Assembly (NCBI RefSeq): GCF_013374115.1
Contig: NZ_AP022673.1
Location: 896,501-960,500 of the forward strand
From: Sphingomonas sp. HMP9
GTDB lineage: Bacteria > Pseudomonadota > Alphaproteobacteria > Sphingomonadales > Sphingomonadaceae
DNA length: 64,000 bases
Reading direction: 5' to 3'
The translations under genes and the position numbers were made by a program. Shown in pieces: positions 50,387-58,361 of this stretch. The notes under the pieces were generated by a model. The model saw nothing but the letters and a program-made list of their open reading frames with translations, was not told the DNA's origin and did not search any database. Position 1 is the first letter of the stretch; every line of letters begins with the position of its first letter.

Positions 50387-50487
50387 TCCTCCCTTTGCAA
50401 GAGGGTGGCTGGCACTGGCCCGACAGAGGGGAGGACACCAAACGGGCGTGATCGCGCCCTCCCCCTCCGTTGCCTGAAGGCGCCACC

Positions 50488-50503
50488 TCCCCCTTGCGGG
50501 GGA
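50488..50503. terminator. Short GC hairpin between convergent genes
   Basis: TCCCCC-TTGC-GGGGGA (50488-50503) lies between the L,D-transpeptidase (+) and the prolyl-hydroxylase-like gene (-). On the plus strand it is followed by AGATTAAT. It is a modest bidirectional terminator candidate. Confidence 0.45.
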
Positions 50504-50523
50504 AGATTAATCAGCTTGGCGCT

Positions 50524-51240
50524 TCACTGGCACCAAGGGCGTTCGCGGTACCATTTCGTCAGAACGTATTTGACGCCCTGCTCGACGGGCATGCCTTGGT
50601 GGAGCGACCCCGGGTTCGGCGCACCATAGTCGTCCATATTGTTCCAGATCACGAGATTGCCCGCTTTCGGCGCGATCATCACGCCCGCGGTCGGGTAATT
50701 CGTCCGCCCCCCCGCTTCGGGTTCGTTGAGGAACGTCATCGCCGACCAGGTGCGCTGGCCGCCCATCGTCACCTGGTCCAGCCAATAGGGCTGCCCGGTA
50801 TCGAAGAAGTCGTGATGCGGCTTGAACTCCTGCCCGACCGCATAACGCTGCCCCTGCAAGGCCTCACCATAGCGCGGCTCGAGCCCGGTGAGCAGGTCGA
50901 GCTTGGTCTCGACTGCGGTAACGGGCGCAGGACCGGGATAGAGATAACAGGTTTCACTGGTGCGATGCGACGAGACCGGCGCATCGCCCACGACTGGCGA
51001 CGGCACCCGGTTGGCGTCGATGAGCGCGATCAACGCGGCACATTCGTCGAGCGTCAGAAAGTCGCGGACGATGTAAAGCTCCATGCCGTTCGCGGGCATC
51101 CGCACAGCACCGGGATAGCACAGTAGCTGATCGCGAATCTGCGCAGCGGAATCCGCCCTGCCAAGCGCCTCGATCTGACCGTCGCGTCGATCGGGAAATC
51201 CGGTGTCCGGGACGGCGCATGAAACGTCGAGATTGGCCAT
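50524..51240 (-). CDS. 2-oxoglutarate/Fe(II) oxygenase, prolyl-4-hydroxylase-like
   Basis: A 238-residue enzyme of the P4H alpha-subunit-like superfamily. The double-stranded beta-helix core carries the iron ligands His and Asp in EFKPHHDFFD (~residue 145) and the distal His in SLHQGMPVEQGVKYVLTKWY (~215), with Lys near it to bind 2-oxoglutarate. The AMTFLNEPEAGGRTNYP strand is typical of this family. The N-terminal ~50 residues are an extension without clear homology. Bacterial members hydroxylate proline in proteins or peptides. The adjacent Pro-rich TpsA is an obvious but untested substrate idea. Confidence 0.87.
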   Translation of the reverse strand: MANLDVSCAVPDTGFPDRRDGQIEALGRADSAAQIRDQLLCYPGAVRMPANGMELYIVRDFLTLDECAALIALIDANRVPSPVVGDAPVSSHRTSETCYLYPGPAPVTAVETKLDLLTGLEPRYGEALQGQRYAVGQEFKPHHDFFDTGQPYWLDQVTMGGQRTWSAMTFLNEPEAGGRTNYPTAGVMIAPKAGNLVIWNNMDDYGAPNPGSLHQGMPVEQGVKYVLTKWYRERPWCQ

Positions 51241-51723
51241 AAAGTCCGCACCGCTCCTGATACTCGGCAGGTAGAGTATGATGCTGATTTTTAAAGTAGA
51301 TTAAGTTTTTTACAAGCTGCATCCTTTGGCGCGGATCGACGTTTCTCCTGTACGACCAACACAGGTTAGGCCGGTGGCGCGACTACATCGCGAACTGTTG
51401 CTCTCATGGATGCGCGTAAGTCGCACCTACCGAAGAGTTCGTAAACATCCCCCTCTGCTGCCGGCGTGAGCTCTGGATGACGCTATTTTATCGACATCGG
51501 CGGAGACTAACCATGAACCCGAGATTTCTCGTGGGCGCTGGACCGCGGTTCGGCGTGCATTTTCCCTTGCAGGACCAACGCGTTTCGCAGCGCATCAAGG
51601 ACCGGCAAACCGAGCGCTTTCGGTAAGCACGCGCGGGTCGCGCGCTGAACGCGAGCCCGACCCACGGAAATCTTATCAATTCTACTCTTACTCGTCCTCG
51701 CGCCTCGCGGGGCCCGGATAGTC
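51241..51723. other. Gene-poor gap with one possible 37-codon ORF
   Basis: About 480 bp without a convincing gene. Part of it near 51280-51315 is AT-rich and may hold the promoter of the leftward oxygenase. One short frame, ATG 51513 to TAA 51626, has GGAG at a good distance and encodes a basic 37-residue peptide beginning MNPRFLVGAGPRFGVHFP. It lacks any recognisable feature, so I do not call it a gene. Confidence 0.3.
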
Positions 51724-52167
51724 ATGCTTAAAAATCTTCTCGCCGGCGCTGCGGCGTCGCTGCTCGCGGTCCTTCCACAACCCTCGACCGCCCAGACCGT
51801 GGTATTGCCGGGTGCGCTGTTGCTCGCGGGCTACCGCGCCACCTGCGGACCGGTCGACACGATGATCCAGCCGATCGACGACATCGCCGCCGCCTATAAG
51901 GGCCGCATCATCCTCCACCCGCGCGTCCTCGACTTGCCGCGCGCACAGCAACTCTTCTGGTACACGCACGAATGCGCGCACCAGATCTTCGGGCCAGGCG
52001 AAGCCGCCGCGGATTGCTGGGCCGTGCAGCAGGGGAAGATCCAGGGCTGGCTCACGCGAGACGAACTGACGAAGCTGGGCGGGACGATGCGCTATTATCC
52101 GGGTGACGCCACACATACCGACGGCGCGGCGCGGGTCGTGGCGATGGATGCCTGCTTCGCACGATAG
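51724..52167 (+). CDS. Secreted small protein with HExxH zinc motif
   Basis: A 147-residue protein. The signal peptide MLKNLLAGAAASLLAVLPQPSTA ends near residue 23. The mature part has HECAH at 82-86 (a zincin HExxH signature), followed by GPGEAAADCWAVQQGK, whose Glu/Asp about 7-11 residues later could be the third ligand as in gluzincin-like folds. Cys41, Cys84, Cys98 and a C-terminal Cys suggest disulphides. I recognise no named family. Whether it is an active peptidase is unknown. It is a single gene with about 200 bp of non-coding DNA after it. Confidence 0.7.
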   Translation: MLKNLLAGAAASLLAVLPQPSTAQTVVLPGALLLAGYRATCGPVDTMIQPIDDIAAAYKGRIILHPRVLDLPRAQQLFWYTHECAHQIFGPGEAAADCWAVQQGKIQGWLTRDELTKLGGTMRYYPGDATHTDGAARVVAMDACFAR

Positions 52168-52375
52168 GCGGAATGGGCACGCGATCGCTCACCGCATATC
52201 GAACACGATCATCGTAGAACTTTAGTCGGTCCGCGAATGCTCACGGCAATGGTCGTGCGACTGTCGGGCACTATCGCGGCGGCCGACGATCATCCCGTCC
52301 TCCGTGTTACCCACAGGCGCGCCGATCGATCACGATCTGCCGCGCGCCTGAACCCATCCGCTGGCGTCGATGCCT

Positions 52376-53290
52376 CTAGACCGAGCCGGTCCGCATGAGG
52401 CTGCGAACGTCATCCGTAACCTGGTTGTTGGCGCCGAGCCGCTCGATCAACTGCGCCGGACGGCTCCCGCGCAGGCCAGCGGTCGTCAGCTGCGTGTCGC
52501 GGACATAGGTGTAGACGCCACTGACCGCGAACGCCTGGACATACGCGATATGCGCCGACTGTGCAGCCTGCGTCGCCACGAACGTCTCGGAGTCGAAGAA
52601 GGCACGGCGTGTGAGCGGGGTTTCGAATGCCAGTTCGACCACCGCGATCAAGGCACGTTCGGCAGGCACGCTATGATCGACGTTGGGCGCGGGCGGCGCG
52701 GGCGCGGCATTGTCGTAGCGGTCCGGCAGGTGCAGGCGCAGTTTGAGTACCGCCGGGTCCGCCGCCAGCGTCTCGGCGAAATCGGTCATGAACGTGCCGA
52801 AGGCGTCCGCATCGTCGCTCGCCGCGCCGAAATGGACGTGGATCCGGTCGAAGCCGTCGTCGCCATTGGGGATGGGATCGGCGATGCGGTCGACCAGCGT
52901 GCGCGAACCGTCGGGCAGCGCATAGGCGACGGTAGCCGCGAACATGTTCTGTTCGTCGGCGAACAGGATGTGGCTGGCGGCGTTGAACACGTCCTGATCC
53001 GCCTTTGATGCGAAGCCAATCTCGACTCCGCCATCGAGCTCGTAATCCGCAAACGGCGAGATCCCGTCGATGACCGGCCAGAGATGCGCGTCCTGTTCGC
53101 GGTCCAGATGGTTCTGGACGTACCAGCCCAACCCCGGAATGCGTGAACACAGGGGACCGTGGACGTCCCGCCAATAGGTCGCGAAAACCTCATGCGGGAC
53201 GCGGGGACGGCGCAGCACTGTCGTGTAGCTGTTGATGACGATGCTGGCATCGCGCTCGGCATAGTCGGTCGTGGTCGAGACTTTGGGCAT
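52376..53290 (-). CDS. EthD-domain-like protein
   Basis: A 304-residue cytoplasmic protein. Residues ~15-45 (INSYTTVLRRPRVPHEVFATYWRDVHGPL) show the EthD pattern in which a substrate-binding strand is followed by F-x-x-YW-x-x-HGPL. The dimeric ferredoxin-like fold appears to occur twice, with a second related half near 140-240 (FDRIHVHFG...FGTFMTDFAE). I start at the ATG preceded by AGGA; the upstream in-frame extension overlaps an unrelated region. EthD proteins accompany oxidative degradation genes. It lies downstream of an MFS transporter in the same direction, 92 bp away. Confidence 0.6.
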   Translation of the reverse strand: MPKVSTTTDYAERDASIVINSYTTVLRRPRVPHEVFATYWRDVHGPLCSRIPGLGWYVQNHLDREQDAHLWPVIDGISPFADYELDGGVEIGFASKADQDVFNAASHILFADEQNMFAATVAYALPDGSRTLVDRIADPIPNGDDGFDRIHVHFGAASDDADAFGTFMTDFAETLAADPAVLKLRLHLPDRYDNAAPAPPAPNVDHSVPAERALIAVVELAFETPLTRRAFFDSETFVATQAAQSAHIAYVQAFAVSGVYTYVRDTQLTTAGLRGSRPAQLIERLGANNQVTDDVRSLMRTGSV

Positions 53291-53382
53291 GATTGTGTTC
53301 CTGATCGCGGAAAAAGATCGAACGTTCGAAGGCGGGGTGCAGGGCCAGCGCGGGAGAGGGAATGTCCGCGTGAACCCGATCG

Positions 53383-54612
53383 TTACCCGGTGCTGCGCGA
53401 CTGCAGACGGTTGACCACCGGCGTGACGAGCACCGCAAGGATCGCGATCGCGGCGGCGACATAGCCGACTGCGCCCAGTCCGAGATGCTGGATCACCGAG
53501 CCGCCGATAATCGCACCGAGACCGATGCCGGCGTTCGCCATCGACACGTTGAGCGTGCCGGCCAGCGCCTGCGCGTGGCTCGCCGACTGCATCACGCGGA
53601 CCTGGCAGATCGGGTAGAGCGCAGTATTGGCGATGCCCCAGACGGCGAGCGCCACCGCGAGCCAGGCATGCGAGCCCGCGACCAGCGTCGTCGCCGCCAT
53701 GCCGACCGCCAGCACCAGCGACGTGATTGCCGTCACCAGCAACGGCCCGCGACCGACGAACTGTCCGCCCAGCCAGTTGCCCGCAAGACCGACGATGCCG
53801 AAGCCCATCAACCACCAGCCCACCTGCCCCGCCGGGATATGCGCGATCTGCTCCAGCGTGTCGGCGAGATAGGTATAGGCGGTGAACATCGCGGTGAAGA
53901 CGATCACCGACAGCACGACGTTGCCGAGGAAATACGGATCCTTCAGGATGCGCGCCTGTTCGGCGAGCTTCACGCGCGCCGGCCGTGCCAGCGTCGGCAT
54001 CACGACAAGCAGCAGCACTGCCATCAGCAGCGACAGCCCCGACAGTCCCCAGAACGTCCCGCGCCAGCCGAATGCTGTCGATGCGAGCGTACCGAGCGGA
54101 ATCCCGAGCACCATCGCGCCGGAAATGCCGAGATAGACGTTCGCGACGGCCTTGCCCGCCTTTTCAGGGCCTGCGAGTTCACCCGCGGTTTCGCTCGCCG
54201 TGCCCCAGAACACCGGGAGTGCAAGCGCCGGCAGGAACCGCGCGAGGCCCAGGATCCAGATATCGGGTGCCGCCGCGGCCAATGCGTTCGCGGCCGCGAA
54301 GATCACGAGGATCACGACGAACAGCCGCTTGCGTTCGAAATGCGACAGCATCGCCGTCAGGAACGGTCCTGCGAGCATCACCGTGAACGCGAAGAGCGTC
54401 ACGAGCTGGCCGGCGACGGTGATCGAGATGCCCAGGTCGCGCGACAGGCTCGGGAGCAGGCCGACGATGATGAACTCGGTCGTGACGATCACGAAGGCGG
54501 AGATCGCCAGCAGCAGCACGGCCAGGCCATGCCCTGCGGACTTCGCGCTGGGTGGTGAGGCGAGCGGTGAGGCGGGCGGCGCGGCATTAAGAGGACGAAC
54601 GGGGGACGACAT
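53383..54612 (-). CDS. MFS efflux transporter (DHA1, AraJ/sugar-efflux-like)
   Basis: A 409-residue, 12-helix permease. TM1 is GLAVLLLAISAFVIVTTEFIIVGLLPSLSRDLGIS, where the TEF...GLLP segment is the usual start of this drug/sugar-efflux subgroup. The inter-helix 2-3 motif is GPFLTAMLSHFERKRLFV. The start ATG is preceded by CAGGAG; an in-frame extension upstream is unsupported. It is divergent from a LysR regulator 94 bp away, a classic regulator-transporter pair. Substrate is unknown. Confidence 0.87.
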   Translation of the reverse strand: MSSPVRPLNAAPPASPLASPPSAKSAGHGLAVLLLAISAFVIVTTEFIIVGLLPSLSRDLGISITVAGQLVTLFAFTVMLAGPFLTAMLSHFERKRLFVVILVIFAAANALAAAAPDIWILGLARFLPALALPVFWGTASETAGELAGPEKAGKAVANVYLGISGAMVLGIPLGTLASTAFGWRGTFWGLSGLSLLMAVLLLVVMPTLARPARVKLAEQARILKDPYFLGNVVLSVIVFTAMFTAYTYLADTLEQIAHIPAGQVGWWLMGFGIVGLAGNWLGGQFVGRGPLLVTAITSLVLAVGMAATTLVAGSHAWLAVALAVWGIANTALYPICQVRVMQSASHAQALAGTLNVSMANAGIGLGAIIGGSVIQHLGLGAVGYVAAAIAILAVLVTPVVNRLQSRSTG

Positions 54613-54706
54613 GGGCAAGCTCCTGTAGCTGCCGTCTGTACGCGCGACAAAAACAGGCGTCCTGCGGCATGTTTTCGCGTATGGCGGGACAATAATTCCA
54701 GAATGG

Positions 54707-55621
54707 ATGCGCATGATCCCCTCCGAACGGCTCAAGGGCATCGAAGCCTTTGTCTCCACCGCCGACGCCGGCAGCTTCACCGCGGCCGGCGTCCGGCTTA
54801 ACCTGACCAACTCGGCGGTCAGCAAGAGCGTCGCTCGGCTGGAAGCGCGGCTGGGTAGCCGGTTGTTCGAACGCACCACGCGCCGGCTCACGCTTACCGA
54901 TGTCGGCGCCGCCTTCTACGAAACCTGCGTCCGCGTGCTCGACGACCTTGCCGACGCCGAAGCTGTGCTCGCGGCGCACCGGTCGGAGATCGTCGGGAGA
55001 CTGAAGGTCGACGTGCCGATCGCGTTCGGGCGGATGCAGGCGATGCCGTTGTTGCTCGCCTTTGCCGAACGCCATCCCAATTTGCGCCCGAGCATCACCT
55101 TTACCGATCGGAAGATCGACCTCATCGAGGAGGGCATCGACGTCGCGATCCGGATCGGCGCGTCGGAGCCGTGGGCGGACAATCTCGGTCACCGCCATCT
55201 CGGCAGCGAGCGCGTCATCATCTGCGCCGCGCCCGCCTATCTTGCACGGCGCGGGACACCGTTATCGGCGGACGATCTCGCTCGGTTCGACTGCGTCCTC
55301 TACGGGCGCAGCGACGGCAGCACGATCAAGTGGCGCTTTGCCGACGGCACCGGCGGTATCGACGAGCGCACGATGGATGGCCGCATCGTCCTCGGCAGCG
55401 CAGAGGCTCAGGTCGGTGCGGTCAAGGCTGGTTTCGGTATCGCGCAACTCGCGACCTGGCTGATCGAGGACGAACTGGCGCGCGGCGACCTGGTCGAGGT
55501 CCTTCCCGAACTCGCGACCGCCGGGCTGCCGCTGCATCTGGTGTGGCCACGACGGCGGCAACTCAGCCCGAAGGTGGATGCTCTGCTGGATGCGCTGACC
55601 AGCGGCCTGCGGATCGCATGA
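54707..55621 (+). CDS. LysR-family transcriptional regulator
   Basis: A 304-residue LTTR. The HTH is at residues ~5-65: GIEAFVSTADAGSFTAAGVRLNLTNSAVSKSVARLEARLGSRLFERTTRRLTLT, of which the first 60 residues are the DNA-binding part. It closely matches the AaeR/DsdC-like group with the FGRMQAMPLLLAFAERHPNL effector entry. Two in-frame starts exist (54707 and 54713). Divergence from the MFS gene suggests it controls that exporter and itself; the ligand is unknown. Confidence 0.88.
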   Translation: MRMIPSERLKGIEAFVSTADAGSFTAAGVRLNLTNSAVSKSVARLEARLGSRLFERTTRRLTLTDVGAAFYETCVRVLDDLADAEAVLAAHRSEIVGRLKVDVPIAFGRMQAMPLLLAFAERHPNLRPSITFTDRKIDLIEEGIDVAIRIGASEPWADNLGHRHLGSERVIICAAPAYLARRGTPLSADDLARFDCVLYGRSDGSTIKWRFADGTGGIDERTMDGRIVLGSAEAQVGAVKAGFGIAQLATWLIEDELARGDLVEVLPELATAGLPLHLVWPRRRQLSPKVDALLDALTSGLRIA

Positions 55622-55690
55622 CGGCGAGGTGAAAAGCGCGTCATCCCGCCAAATCCTGCAACTCGCAATGCCATCGCCGGTTGAGGACGG

Positions 55691-56464
55691 ATGACCCTCT
55701 TCAACGATCAAATCGCCATCGTCACCGGCGGCGAGTCCGGGATCGGCGCTGCCTGCGCCAAGGCCCTGGGCGAGGCCGGCGCGCGCGTCGTCATCACCTA
55801 TTTCAAGGACGCGGCCGCGGCGCAGGCGGTATGTGCGGCGATCGGCGGCACCGACCGCGCGATCGCCGTCCAGGCCGACGTCAGCGACGAGGCGGCGATC
55901 GAACACCTGTTCACGCAGGCGGAAAGCGCGTTCGGCACGGTCACGTTGCTAGTGAACTCGGCGGGCCTGAACATGAGCGGCGTGATGCTCGTGGACATGG
56001 AACTCACGCAGTTCGACCGGGTCATCCGCTCCGATCTGTACGGCCCTTTCCTCACCTGCCGCCGCATGGTGCGCGCGCTCGAAGACAAGGATGCCAAGGG
56101 TCGGATCGTCAACATCTCGTCGATCCACGAACGCGCACCGCGCCCCGGCGGCGTCGACTATGATTCCGCGAAGGGTGGCCTGTCGCAGCTGACGGCGACG
56201 CTGGCGCTCGAACTCGCACCCAAGGGCGTTGCGGTGAACGGGGTCGCGCCGGGCATGATTCTGACGCCGATGAATCAGTCCGCGCTCGACCATCCGCAGG
56301 AACTCGCCGCCAAGGAAGCCGCGATCCCGTGGAAGCGCGCCGGACGGCCCGACGAGGTGGCGTCGCTGGTGACGTTCCTGCTGTCGCCCGCCGCGGATTA
56401 CATTACGGGCACGACCGTGACGATCGACGGCGCGCTGTCGCTGACCGTCGCGCAGGGCGCGTGA
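55691..56464 (+). CDS. Short-chain dehydrogenase/reductase
   Basis: A 257-residue classical SDR. The cofactor loop is VTGGESGIGAACA (residues ~11-23). The NSAG strand is LLVNSAGLN (~88). The active site has Ser in NISSIHERA and the YDSAKGG Tyr-x-x-x-Lys (~residue 156). VNGVAPGMILTPMN and the C-terminal TGTTVTIDGAL are typical. The closest named group is glucose 1-dehydrogenase-like, but substrate is not certain. It overlaps the next gene by one base (TGATG). Confidence 0.88.
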   Translation: MTLFNDQIAIVTGGESGIGAACAKALGEAGARVVITYFKDAAAAQAVCAAIGGTDRAIAVQADVSDEAAIEHLFTQAESAFGTVTLLVNSAGLNMSGVMLVDMELTQFDRVIRSDLYGPFLTCRRMVRALEDKDAKGRIVNISSIHERAPRPGGVDYDSAKGGLSQLTATLALELAPKGVAVNGVAPGMILTPMNQSALDHPQELAAKEAAIPWKRAGRPDEVASLVTFLLSPAADYITGTTVTIDGALSLTVAQGA

Positions 56465-57360
56465 TGATCACCTACGCCGTCGAGCAACTCGACACCGTCA
56501 CGATCTCGGCCACATCGGTGATCGACGGCATGGACCTGATGAGCCCGTTCGTGTGGCAGGAAGGCGACCTCTACCGGATCATGGTCCGCGGCGTTCCGCA
56601 CCCGCTCGGGCCGCACGACCCGACCGGAATCATCGCCCGCGGCGAGAGTCGCGACGGCCTCTCGTTCACGATGGACCCCGGGCTCGCGATCACCCCCGGT
56701 CCCGGCGCGGAGGACATGGGTGGGTGCGAAGACCCGACCGTCCTGGTGACGCCCGATCACGAATACCTGATCTATTACACCGGCGTCGATGCGGACCGCG
56801 CGCAAGGCTGCATGATCCTTGCCGCGGGCCATGACCTGACCGCGCTGGTAAAAGAGGATCTGGTGCTCAAGGCGCCGCCCGGCGAGGGCAACATCAAGGA
56901 AGCCACGCTGGTGCAGACGAGTGCCGGCGACTGGCGACTGCTTTACGAATACGCGGCGAACGGCGCCTCGCGGATCGGCATGGCCGGCGGCCCGACCGCG
57001 AAGGGTCCGTGGACCGTGCTGCCCGATCCGTTCGGTATCCGCGAAGACAGCTGGGACAATTGGCATTTGTCGACCGGGCCCATCTGGCAGGCGGAGGGCT
57101 CCGACTCGGTCATGTTCTACAATGGCGCGACGCACGATGCGCGCTGGAGGATCGGCTGGATCAGCTTCAGCCCGGACTTCGCGCGGGTCACCGGACGCGG
57201 TCTGGAACCGCTGCTCGTGCCGCCGCCTGCACTGAGTCGCGAGGCAACCGATATCGCCTTCGCCGCATCCACCGTCGCGGATGGTGACCGGATCGCACTC
57301 TATTATTCGCTGGAGGACAGGATGCTGCGACGCGCGCTGATCGGACGATACAGCCGCTGA
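56464..57360 (+). CDS. GH130-like five-bladed beta-propeller glycosidase/phosphorylase
   Basis: A 298-residue cytoplasmic protein without a signal. It has alternating strands of a beta-propeller. GGCEDPTVLVTPDHEYLIYYTGVD (~residues 83-106) resembles the EDP active-site loop of GH130 mannosyl phosphorylases and related GH43-type folds. KEATLVQTSAGDWRLLYEY and DSWDNWHLSTGPIW form further blades. Translational coupling to the SDR suggests a two-step carbohydrate pathway. Exact family and substrate are uncertain; GH43/GH32-like hydrolases are alternatives. Confidence 0.58.
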   Translation: MITYAVEQLDTVTISATSVIDGMDLMSPFVWQEGDLYRIMVRGVPHPLGPHDPTGIIARGESRDGLSFTMDPGLAITPGPGAEDMGGCEDPTVLVTPDHEYLIYYTGVDADRAQGCMILAAGHDLTALVKEDLVLKAPPGEGNIKEATLVQTSAGDWRLLYEYAANGASRIGMAGGPTAKGPWTVLPDPFGIREDSWDNWHLSTGPIWQAEGSDSVMFYNGATHDARWRIGWISFSPDFARVTGRGLEPLLVPPPALSREATDIAFAASTVADGDRIALYYSLEDRMLRRALIGRYSR

Positions 57361-57369
57361 CCGCATTAA

Positions 57370-57399
57370 GGGTCGCGGACGGCACGCCGTCCGCGACCC
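57370..57399. terminator. Strong 13- to 14-bp hairpin, bidirectional
   Basis: GGGTCGCGGACGGC (57370-57383) pairs with GCCGTCCGCGACCC (57386-57399). It is followed on the plus strand by CCCGTTTTAC. It separates the GH130-like gene (+) from the small secreted gene (-), which are convergent. Confidence 0.8.
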
Positions 57400-57405
57400 C
57401 CCGTT

Positions 57406-57627
57406 TTACCCGTGGGCGCGGGCGGCGGCCTTCTGTGCGCGCGCCTGCTTGACGTAGTGGTGATGGGCGGCGACGCACCCGATGGCGGCACCGGCAACCG
57501 CATGCCCCTTGCCGACGAAATGCCCACCGACGCCACCGGCAGCAGCACCGCGGATGCAGCCCTTCGCCAAGACGGGGGACGCCGTCATCGCGAGGAGCGG
57601 GAGAGCAAGCAGGGGAATGAAGCGCAT
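57406..57627 (-). CDS. Small secreted Gly/Ala-rich protein
   Basis: A 73-residue protein with a clean signal peptide (MRFIPLLALPLLAMTASPVLA). The mature part (KGCIRGAAAGGVGGHFVGKG, then HAVAGAAIGCVAAHHHYVKQ) is a short glycine-zipper with two cysteines, ending in a basic tail. The pattern resembles glycine-zipper small envelope proteins of sphingomonads. Function is unknown. Confidence 0.65.
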   Translation of the reverse strand: MRFIPLLALPLLAMTASPVLAKGCIRGAAAGGVGGHFVGKGHAVAGAAIGCVAAHHHYVKQARAQKAAARAHG

Positions 57628-57859
57628 GTGGGTATCCTTGAAAGCACTACAGGGAGACCTGAAATACCGCTCAAGCCGCCATCGTGTTCCGTGAGAAATG
57701 CGTCATGTTCGAGATAGGGTCACCGCTCGAACACAGCGCAAGCTGTCCTCGCTAAGATATTGAAGAGCAAGCGATCTTGCTGCGAACGACAAGTCCGCCC
57801 GCCCGGACACGCTGCGCTGGCGTTGCATCCCGATCCGAAAAAGCCGAAAGCTCTGAACC

Positions 57860-58357
57860 ATGATTGCCCTGTATCTCGCTGCGTTGTCGATGACGCCGAA
57901 CGCCGCCATGAAACCGACCGGGCCGGACGCGGCGAAATGCACGGCGGGTAGCACCCATTCCGCCATGCTCGTCGTCGTCGCGGGGTTCAAGGCGCGCACC
58001 GGCACCGTGCGCGTCCGCACCTTCGGCGGAGCGCCCTCGACCTATTTCGACAAGAAAACAGCGCTGTTGCGGACCGAAGTTCCGACGCCGCGCGAAGGTC
58101 GGGTCGCGATCTGCATGCCCGTCGATCGGCCAGGCATCTACGCGGTCGACGTCCGTCACGACATCAACGCCAACGACAAGACCGATCGCAGTGATGGCGG
58201 CGGGGCGTCCGGCAACCCGCACGTCACGCTGTTCGACATGCTGTTCTCGCGCAAGCCCGATCCGAAGATCGTCCAGGTCCGCGTGGGATCGGGCACGACG
58301 GTCGTGCCGGTCACCCTCACCTATTTGCAAGGCGGATCGCTGCAACCGATCCGCTGA
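57860..58357 (+). CDS. DUF2141 family secreted protein
   Basis: A 165-residue protein with a short hydrophobic N-terminus and the DUF2141 arrangement: GFKARTGTVRVRTFGG (~residues 43-58), VAICMPVDRPGIYAVDVRHDINANDKTDR (~82-110) and a C-terminal strand VVPVTLTYLQ. The D-x-N-x-N-D motif could bind calcium. The family is often exported and sometimes linked to carotenoid genes, but its role is unknown. The next gene on the opposite strand is a broken TonB receptor. Confidence 0.75.
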   Translation: MIALYLAALSMTPNAAMKPTGPDAAKCTAGSTHSAMLVVVAGFKARTGTVRVRTFGGAPSTYFDKKTALLRTEVPTPREGRVAICMPVDRPGIYAVDVRHDINANDKTDRSDGGGASGNPHVTLFDMLFSRKPDPKIVQVRVGSGTTVVPVTLTYLQGGSLQPIR

Positions 58358-58361
58358 GCGA

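Noticed and set aside
51513..51626. 37-codon ORF with a ribosome site
   Set aside because: No signal, membrane segment or conserved-looking feature; noted in the gap entry only.
54612..54891. In-frame N-terminal extension of the MFS transporter
   Set aside because: It covers the divergent LysR start and lacks a ribosome site, while ATG at 54612 follows CAGGAG.
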